Origin: JAAYLU01 sp964458805
GTDB lineage: Bacteria; Synergistota; Synergistia; Synergistales; Aminobacteriaceae
Direction: 5' to 3'
DNA: 18,585 bases
Assembly (NCBI GenBank): GCA_964458805.1
Contig: CAYWKH010000038.1
Location: forward strand, 1 to 18,585
Part shown: positions 14,495 through 18,585 of the stretch, one piece after another
Layout: every line of letters begins with the position of its first letter
How positions within the stretch are numbered: the first letter of the stretch is position 1
The notes under the pieces: generated by a model
The model's input: the letters and a program-made list of their open reading frames with translations, nothing else
The model's database searches: none
Told to the model about the DNA's origin: nothing
Made by a program: the position numbers and the translations under genes

Positions 14495-14523
14495 ATTATG
14501 GCCCAAACGCCGCCCTTCGGCAA
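14495..14523 (-). promoter_or_regulatory. Promoter of the ABC importer operon
   Basis: On the minus strand: TTGCCG (14523-14518), a 17-base spacer, then CATAAT (14500-14495, 5/6 match). It lies about 35 bases upstream of the ribosome binding site of the solute-binding protein. Spacing and -10 are good, the -35 moderate. No iron-box or other known operator was recognised around it. Confidence 0.6.
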
Positions 14524-14573
14524 TAGCCGCCCGGGGTCGGAGATTTTTCAAGGCGCATATTCAGAACACCCCC

Positions 14574-14601
14574 TTGCCAAACTCGGGATTTATGGTAATA
14601 T
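14574..14601 (+). promoter_or_regulatory. Promoter of the tRNA-Gln/tRNA-Glu unit
   Basis: TTGCCA (14574-14579, 5/6), a 16-base spacer, then TAATAT (14596-14601) preceded by TGG as an extended -10. The overlapping TATACT (14599-14604) at 19 bases is an alternative. A G/C-rich discriminator (CCCCGCGCCCGCC) follows, as is common for stringently controlled stable-RNA promoters. The first tRNA begins 36 bases downstream. Confidence 0.68.
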
Positions 14602-14636
14602 ACTCCCCGCGCCCGCCTTGGCGGCGCTCCGAAATT

Positions 14637-14710
14637 TGGGGAATCGTCCAATGGCAGGACACCTGACTCTGGATCAGGCAATCTTGGTTCGAATCCAGGT
14701 TCCCCAGCCA
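14637..14710 (+). tRNA. tRNA-Gln, anticodon CUG
   Basis: The cloverleaf is complete. Acceptor TGGGGAA (14637-14643) pairs with TTCCCCA (14700-14706). D-arm is GTCC/GGAC. Anticodon stem CCTGA/TCAGG has loop CTCTGGA and anticodon CTG (14669-14671). T-arm CTTGG/CCAGG has loop TTCGAAT. Discriminator is G and CCA is encoded (14708-14710). The U1-A72 end pair is a glutaminyl-tRNA identity feature. It reads CAG, the glutamine codon favoured in a high-G+C genome. Confidence 0.96.
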
Positions 14711-14719
14711 GAAAGTAAA

Positions 14720-14795
14720 GGCCCCATCGACTAGCGGTCTAGGTCGTAACCCTCTCAAGGTTAAAACACGGGTTCGAATCCCGTTGGGGCTACCA
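14720..14795 (+). tRNA. tRNA-Glu, anticodon CUC
   Basis: Acceptor GGCCCCA (14720-14726) pairs with TGGGGCT (14785-14791); the first pair is G-U. T8 is 14727, D stem GAC/GTC, and anticodon stem TAACC/GGTTA has loop CTCTCAA and anticodon CTC (14754-14756). T-arm is ACGGG/CCCGT with loop TTCGAAT. Discriminator A is at 14792 and CCA is encoded (14793-14795). It lies 9 bases after tRNA-Gln and is surely co-transcribed with it. It reads GAG. Shifting the 5' end by one base to get G-C at the end would break T8 and the seventh acceptor pair, so the boundaries given are preferred. Confidence 0.95.
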
Positions 14796-14796
14796 A

Positions 14797-14826
14797 TTTA
14801 TTCCGTACGGGCGTACGGTAAATAAA
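14797..14826 (+). repeat. Inverted repeat between tRNA-Glu and its terminator
   Basis: TTTATTCCGTAC (14797-14808) and GTACGGTAAATAAA (14813-14826) are complementary apart from a two-base TA bulge, around a GGGC loop. This gives a 6-bp G/C-rich inner stem and a 6-bp A/T outer stem. It starts two bases after the CCA end, where 3' trailer processing takes place. Its role is unknown. Confidence 0.6.
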
Positions 14827-14830
14827 ACGA

Positions 14831-14858
14831 GGGACCGTCCTGCGGACGGTCCCTTTTT
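14831..14858 (+). terminator. Intrinsic terminator of the tRNA unit
   Basis: GGGACCGTCC (14831-14840) and GGACGGTCCC (14844-14853) form a perfect 10-bp stem with a TGC loop, followed by T5 (14854-14858). It closes the two-tRNA transcript, 70 bases before the next coding start. Confidence 0.93.
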
Positions 14859-14928
14859 GTCACGCGCTCCTCGCCATCGGCCAGACGGCGCGGGGCACTG
14901 CTCAATTAGACTGGAGGTCCTGTAAAAA

Positions 14929-15744
14929 ATGGCTTTCTGCTACATCGACGGTCGGTTCATGGACATAAACGACGCCCGCCTTCCGGTGACCGACCTCGCG
15001 CTCCAGCGCGGGGTGGCGGTCTTCGACTCCATCCGCAGCTACGCCGGGCGGCCGTTCGCGATGGCCCCCCACCTCGAGAGGTTGTTCGAGTCGGCCAGGC
15101 TGTCAGGGATTGCCCGCGCTTTCTCCGAGGATGAGATAGGAGGAATCGTCCGGGAGGGTCTCTCCCGGATGCCGGGGGACGGGCTGGCGAAGGTGTTTAT
15201 CACCGGCGGCGACGTGGAGGAGTTCGGTTCCTTCCCCCGACCGCGCCTGCTGGTCATCTTCTCCGAGGTGGCGCCCCCGCCGGAGGAGTTCTTCACGAAG
15301 GGGGCGGCCCTGTCCATACTTCCGGAGGAGCGAAGGCTGCACAGGGTCAAGAGCATCAACTACATGATCCCCTGCATCAACCACGCGCCGGGGACGTTCG
15401 AGCCTCTCTACTGCGGCGGCGGCGAGATCACGGAGTCCGCCACGAGCAGCTTCTTCGCGGTGGCGGGGAACAACCTGATAACCGCCCCCGGCCACAGGGT
15501 GCTTCGAGGCATCACCAGGGAGATCGTGATAGACCTGGCGCGGAGGGACGGGTTCAACGTGGAGTTCCGCTGCCTCCCGCTGGGTGAACTGACGCACCTG
15601 GACGAGGCGTTCATCACCGGCAGCGTGAAGGAGATCACGCCGGTGACCATGGTGGGCGACACAGTGATCGGCGACGGCAGACCGGGGCCCGTCACTGGAC
15701 GCATCTACGAGCTCTTCAGGGAGAACATACCGCTGTACCTGTGA
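14929..15744 (+). CDS. Class IV (branched-chain/D-amino acid type) aminotransferase
   Basis: This 271-residue fold-type IV PLP enzyme begins CYIDGRFMDINDARLPVTD and continues ALQRGVAVFDSIRSYAG, as in BCAT, D-amino acid transaminase and aminodeoxychorismate lyase. The catalytic lysine is Lys 141 in RLHRVKSINYM. The PLP-contacting glutamate is in EITESATSSFFAV, and the phosphate-binding loop is FITGSVKEITPV. Which of the three activities it has cannot be decided by eye; the short length fits D-amino acid transaminase or aminodeoxychorismate lyase as well as small BCATs. GGAGGT (14913-14918) is 10 bases before ATG 14929, a rather long spacer. No folate or branched-chain genes adjoin it; an acylphosphatase gene follows after 52 bases. 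Confidence 0.85.
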   Translation: MAFCYIDGRFMDINDARLPVTDLALQRGVAVFDSIRSYAGRPFAMAPHLERLFESARLSGIARAFSEDEIGGIVREGLSRMPGDGLAKVFITGGDVEEFGSFPRPRLLVIFSEVAPPPEEFFTKGAALSILPEERRLHRVKSINYMIPCINHAPGTFEPLYCGGGEITESATSSFFAVAGNNLITAPGHRVLRGITREIVIDLARRDGFNVEFRCLPLGELTHLDEAFITGSVKEITPVTMVGDTVIGDGRPGPVTGRIYELFRENIPLYL

Positions 15745-15765
15745 CGCGCGACGAGAGATGATGGC

Positions 15766-15781
15766 GGCCGGTGCACCGGCC
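15766..15781 (+). repeat. Perfect 16-base palindrome between aminotransferase and acylphosphatase
   Basis: GGCCGGTGCACCGGCC is a perfect dyad. As RNA it can form a 6-bp all-G/C hairpin with a TGCA loop. It sits 3 bases before the AAAGGAGG ribosome binding site of the acylphosphatase gene, without a U-tract. It could be an mRNA processing or stability hairpin, or a protein-binding dyad. Confidence 0.55.
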
Positions 15782-15796
15782 TGAAAGGAGGACGCC

Positions 15797-16078
15797 ATGA
15801 CAGTCGTCCGCAGATGCTTTTTAATAATGGGGACCGTGCAGGGGGTCGGCTTCCGCTACTTCGCAGCCGGCGCGGGGCTGAAGCTCGGGTTGACCGGCTG
15901 GGTGCGCAATCTGCCGGACGGCGCGGTGGAGGTCCAGGCTCAGGGGGCGGTCGAGACCGTGGACAGGATGGAGCAGCTTCTCCGCAAGGGACCTAGGACC
16001 GCCGATGTCAGGCGCGTGACGGTGATCGAGTCCCCTCCCAGGGAGGGCGAGTCCTCTTTCGTCGTCAGGCACCACTGA
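15797..16078 (+). CDS. acyP: Acylphosphatase
   Basis: The 93-residue protein shows both catalytic elements of the family: GTVQGVGFRYF with the phosphate-binding Arg 20, and GWVRNLPDGAVEVQAQG with the water-orienting Asn 38. Length and the C-terminal strand are normal for a complete domain. Acylphosphatases hydrolyse carboxyl-phosphate bonds such as acetyl phosphate, carbamoyl phosphate or 1,3-bisphosphoglycerate; the physiological substrate is rarely known. AAAGGAGG (15784-15791) precedes ATG 15797 by 5 bases. It is followed 9 bases later by the AbrB-like gene, so these two are likely co-transcribed, perhaps with the aminotransferase. Confidence 0.94.
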   Translation: MTVVRRCFLIMGTVQGVGFRYFAAGAGLKLGLTGWVRNLPDGAVEVQAQGAVETVDRMEQLLRKGPRTADVRRVTVIESPPREGESSFVVRHH

Positions 16079-16087
16079 GGGGTCGCG

Positions 16088-17134
16088 GTGATAGAGTACT
16101 TGCCGCTCGTCGCGGCCGGGTCGGCCGGTTACCTCGCTTTCAGGAGGCTCTCCCTGCCCGCGCCGGCCGTGCTCGGGTCGCTGTTCTTCGCCGGGGCCCT
16201 CAACCTGGCGGGCCTCTACCCGGACGTCGACCTGGTGTGGGTCTCCCGGTGCAGCAACGTCGTGATCGGAGCGCTCGCCGGGTCCCGGATGGACAGGAGC
16301 TCGGCGCGGTTCCTGCGCGAACTGGCCGTCCCGGCCCTCGTCGTATCCGCGAGCATGCTGATGCTCTCCCTCGGTGGAGGGGCCTTCCTGTACGCCGCCA
16401 CGGACCTCCCCCCCCGGACGGCCTTCATAGGGTCCACGACCGGCGGGATCGCGGAGATGGCCCTCCTCGCGATGTCCCTGGGGGCGGACGTGGCCACCGT
16501 CACCCTGCTCCAGACTGTTCGACTGCTGACCGCGCTCGTCGCGGCCCCCGCGATCTGCAGGGCCCTGCCCGGGCTGCTGGGTCGCTGTGCGCCCGGACTC
16601 GTCGAGGTCGAGCCGCCGGCGGCCCGCGAGACGCGACGATCCTCGGCCGCCGACTTCGCGCTGCTCGCCTCGTCGGCGCTCGCGGGGGGAGTCGCAGGGC
16701 TCCTGATCGGCCTCCCCGCCGGGGCGATGACCGGGGCGATGATCGGGACCGCGGCCGCCAACCTGCTCCGCGAGGGGCTGCCGGAGGTCCCGAGCCGCTT
16801 GACTGTCGCCGCGCAGGTGGCTATCGGGGTGACGATAGCGTCCAACATCTCGGCCTCGACCTTCGCCGGGCTGGAGGGGTTGTGGCTGCCGACGTCGCTC
16901 CTGCTGTGCATGATGCTTATGTGCAGCGTACTGATCGCCGAGCTGGTCCACAGGATGACCGGGTGGGACTACCCGACCTGCCTTCTGTCGGCCTCGCTCG
17001 GGGGGCTGTCGCAGATCGCGGCGGTCGCGGGCGAGATGGGGGCCGACCCGCTCAAGGTGACACTGCTCCAGACCGTGCGCCTGCTCAGCATTCTTCTTGT
17101 CCTGCCCGTCCTTTTTTCCCTGCTCTTCCTCTGA
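16088..17134 (+). CDS. AbrB-family integral membrane protein
   Basis: The 348-residue, highly hydrophobic protein of the AbrB/'ammonia monooxygenase-like' membrane family (unrelated to the AbrB DNA-binding regulator) has about ten transmembrane segments. It is an internal duplication. The first half has FIGSTTGGIAEMALLAMSLG then VTLLQTVRLLTALV (near 138-151). The second has SASLGGLSQIAAVAGEMG then VTLLQTVRLLSILL (near 324-337). The repeats are about 186 residues apart. The family has been linked to the transport or regulation of small molecules, but no activity is firmly established. The start is GTG 16088, with GAGGGG (16077-16082) ahead, 9 bases after the acylphosphatase stop. Confidence 0.82.
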   Translation: MIEYLPLVAAGSAGYLAFRRLSLPAPAVLGSLFFAGALNLAGLYPDVDLVWVSRCSNVVIGALAGSRMDRSSARFLRELAVPALVVSASMLMLSLGGGAFLYAATDLPPRTAFIGSTTGGIAEMALLAMSLGADVATVTLLQTVRLLTALVAAPAICRALPGLLGRCAPGLVEVEPPAARETRRSSAADFALLASSALAGGVAGLLIGLPAGAMTGAMIGTAAANLLREGLPEVPSRLTVAAQVAIGVTIASNISASTFAGLEGLWLPTSLLLCMMLMCSVLIAELVHRMTGWDYPTCLLSASLGGLSQIAAVAGEMGADPLKVTLLQTVRLLSILLVLPVLFSLLFL

Positions 17135-17150
17135 GCCCTTGCCCTTTCTC

Positions 17151-17159
17151 TGGTATGAT
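17151..17159 (+). promoter_or_regulatory. Possible extended -10 promoter before the EamA gene
   Basis: TGG plus TATGAT (17154-17159) makes a good extended -10 element, about 50 bases before the coding start. No convincing -35 lies 16-18 bases upstream. A GTATG/CATAC stem followed by T8 (17179-17186) overlaps the same stretch and might be a weak terminator for the preceding gene. Confidence 0.4.
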
Positions 17160-17210
17160 TTGCCAGGATCCGCCATACTTTTTTTTCAAACAAGGAGTGA
17201 GCCCATCGCC

Positions 17211-18101
17211 ATGACAGAGAGACCTCCCGTTTCGCCCTGGATAGTGCTATCCATCGGCGTCTTCTCCATCTCCACGGGCGCCCTGTTCGCCAGGATGGCC
17301 GATGCGCCGCCGCTGGTGATCTCCGCCTACAGGGTCGGGCTCGCGACCCTCTTCCTCGCGCCCTTCACGCTGCGCAGGGCGGTCTCGGAGCTCTCGCGAC
17401 TCGGGGGGAGGGACATCCTGTGCGGCGCGGTCTCCGGGGTGTTCCTCGCCCTTCACTTCGCCACCTGGATCTCCTCGCTGTTCTACACATCGGTGGCTAG
17501 CAGCGTGGTGATAGTGAACGCGATACCCCTGTGGACGGGGCTATTCTCCCCGATGCTCACGGGAGACCCGTTCTCGAGGTCGCTCAAGAGGGGGCTGATG
17601 GTCGCCCTTCCGGGGGCCCTGATCATAAGCTGGGGGGACTTCGCGACCGGCTGGACGGCGCTGTGGGGGGACTTCCTGGCCCTGCTGGGCAGCCTGTTCG
17701 CCGCGCTCTACATACTGCTGGGGCGCAGGATAAGGCCGCGCGTCTCGCTAGGGACCTACGTCACACTGAACTACGGCACGGCCGCCGCGGTGCTGTGGAC
17801 GGCCGTGCTGGTCGCGGGGCTGCCCCCGGCGGGCTACGCCGGCACAACCTGGAGCGCGTTCTTCCTGATGGCGCTGGTGCCCCAGATACTGGGTCACTCG
17901 AGCTACAACTGGGCGCTGCGCTGGATGACGGGCGGCGCGGTATCCCTCTGCCTGCTGGGGGAGCCCGTCGGCAGCTCGATCCTGGCCGCCCTCCTACTGG
18001 GCGAGCCCCTGACCCTGGTCAAGGTCGCGGGTGGCGGGCTGATCCTTGCGGGGATCGTGCTGGCGTCGAGGGAGGAGCGTCAGGAGGCGCCGTCGGCCTG
18101 A
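17211..18101 (+). CDS. EamA-family drug/metabolite transporter
   Basis: The 296-residue protein has ten predicted membrane segments in two EamA repeats. The first begins WIVLSIGVFSISTGALFAR and contains PLVISAYRVGLATLFLAPF and the typical ALHFATWISSLFYTSVASSV. The second begins GDFLALLGSLFAALYILLGR and ends with LGEPVGSSILAALLLGEPLT then GGGLILAGIVLAS. The LGEP motif at the end of the second repeat is a hallmark of the family. Members export amino acids or other metabolites; the substrate here is unknown. ATG 17211 is chosen because AAGGAG (17192-17197) is the only ribosome binding site, although the 13-base spacer is long. Its last 22 bases overlap the converging glgB end. Confidence 0.9.
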   Translation: MTERPPVSPWIVLSIGVFSISTGALFARMADAPPLVISAYRVGLATLFLAPFTLRRAVSELSRLGGRDILCGAVSGVFLALHFATWISSLFYTSVASSVVIVNAIPLWTGLFSPMLTGDPFSRSLKRGLMVALPGALIISWGDFATGWTALWGDFLALLGSLFAALYILLGRRIRPRVSLGTYVTLNYGTAAAVLWTAVLVAGLPPAGYAGTTWSAFFLMALVPQILGHSSYNWALRWMTGGAVSLCLLGEPVGSSILAALLLGEPLTLVKVAGGGLILAGIVLASREERQEAPSA

Positions 18102-18585
18102 TCCCGCGCCGGTCCCTCCGGCTTCAGCAGCAGCATCCCAAGCGGCGGCAGCGACAGCGGCAGGGGGCGCCAGCCCGAGTCCGCCTCCTCCGCCTCGACT
18201 CCGCCGCAGTTGCCAATCCCGCCGCCGCCGTAGACCTCCGCGTCGCTGTTGAGCAGCTCCGTCCAGCGCCCGCCGGTCGGCACGTAGATCCTGTAGCCGT
18301 GGCGGGACACCGGGGTGAAGTTGAGCACCGCGAGCACCGTCTCGCCCGACGCGCTCCTCCGTAGGAACGACACCACGCTCTGCTCCCAGTCCGAGAAGTC
18401 GCACCAGCGGAACCCCTCGTGCGAGAAGTCCCTCTCGTGCAGCGCTGGCTCCCCGCGGTAGACGCGGTTGAGGTCCGTCACCCAGCGAAGCATCCCCTGG
18501 TGGCGCGGGTACTTCAGCAGGTCCCAGAACAGGCTGTCGTCGTGGTTCCACTCCCTCCCCTGCGCGAACTCGCTCCCCATGAAGA
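18080..18585 (-). CDS. glgB: 1,4-alpha-glucan branching enzyme, C-terminal part (runs off window)
   Basis: The last 168 codons are present; the 5' part lies beyond the right edge. The sequence starts with the conserved FMGSEFAQGREWNHDDSLFW of the GH13 branching enzyme barrel end. It continues with LLKYPRHQGMLRWVTDLNRV, the C-terminal beta domain (VLAVLNFTPVSRHGYRIYVP, then TELLNSDAEVYGG), and closes with SLPPLGMLLLKPE. The enzyme introduces alpha-1,6 branches during glycogen synthesis. Catalytic Asp/Glu residues lie in the missing portion, so integrity of the gene cannot be judged. The stop codon lies within the 3' end of the EamA gene (22-base tail-to-tail overlap). The short tail after LLLKPE is slightly longer than usual and may be unconserved. 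Confidence 0.93.
   Translation of the reverse strand, partial: FMGSEFAQGREWNHDDSLFWDLLKYPRHQGMLRWVTDLNRVYRGEPALHERDFSHEGFRWCDFSDWEQSVVSFLRRSASGETVLAVLNFTPVSRHGYRIYVPTGGRWTELLNSDAEVYGGGGIGNCGGVEAEEADSGWRPLPLSLPPLGMLLLKPEGPARDQADGAS

Noticed and set aside
14857..14862. TTGTCA as a -35 for the aminotransferase gene
   Set aside because: No -10-like hexamer 16-18 bases downstream; it overlaps the terminator U-tract.
17153..17186. GTATG/CATAC hairpin with T8 as terminator of the AbrB-like gene
   Set aside because: Only 5 pairs with a 16-base loop; mentioned with the promoter candidate but not supported as a terminator on its own.

Overview
This is a high-G+C bacterial chromosome segment with tightly packed, translationally coupled genes and strong GGAGG-type ribosome binding sites. 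The gene types fit an anaerobe: electron-transfer-linked dihydroorotate dehydrogenase PyrK/PyrD, an Fe-S/FAD/FMN ene-reductase, a Thermus-type PyrE, and an AbrB-like permease. The overall look is closest to the Synergistota. That placement rests on gene style and was not tested by any search.

Layout. (1) Positions 1-634 are lower in G+C and look accessory. They hold the start of a DUF1016/YhcG-type PDDEXK nuclease gene broken by an in-frame amber codon (minus strand), then about 380 bases with no gene I can support. (2) Positions 635-841 encode a stand-alone molbindin (Mop/TOBE domain). (3) Positions 889-6854 are a complete de novo UMP operon apart from carAB: pyrR-pyrB-pyrC-pyrK-pyrD-pyrF-pyrE, almost all overlapping. 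It is preceded by a leader with a 43-residue leader peptide, an upstream hairpin plus U-tract, and a strong intrinsic terminator lying inside the leader reading frame. This arrangement closely resembles the enterobacterial pyrL-pyrBI UTP-sensing attenuator and is the most interesting find of the window. (4) Positions 6890-10632 are a three-gene set with its own likely promoter: an old-yellow-enzyme/2,4-dienoyl-CoA-reductase-like flavoprotein, an acetoacetate-decarboxylase-fold enzyme, and a short-chain dehydrogenase. Together they look like a small reductive/decarboxylating catabolic module of unknown substrate.

(5) Positions 10661-14444 (minus strand) are a binding-protein ABC importer of the Fe3+/polyamine/phosphonate class: solute-binding protein, one fused two-domain permease, and ATPase. 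Its promoter region is shared back-to-back with a tRNA promoter. (6) Positions 14574-14858 are a tRNA-Gln(CUG)-tRNA-Glu(CUC) transcription unit ending in a perfect terminator. (7) Positions 14929-17134 hold a class IV aminotransferase, an acylphosphatase and an AbrB-family membrane protein on the plus strand. (8) Positions 17211-18101 encode an EamA-family drug/metabolite exporter, which overlaps tail-to-tail with the C-terminal part of glgB (glycogen branching enzyme) running off the right edge.

How the genes work together. PyrB, PyrC, PyrD/K, PyrE and PyrF catalyse carbamoyl phosphate to UMP in order. PyrR and the leader would tune that to pyrimidine supply. The ene-reductase, ADC-fold and SDR enzymes probably act on one small molecule. 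The convergent ABC importer might supply it, but only proximity suggests this.
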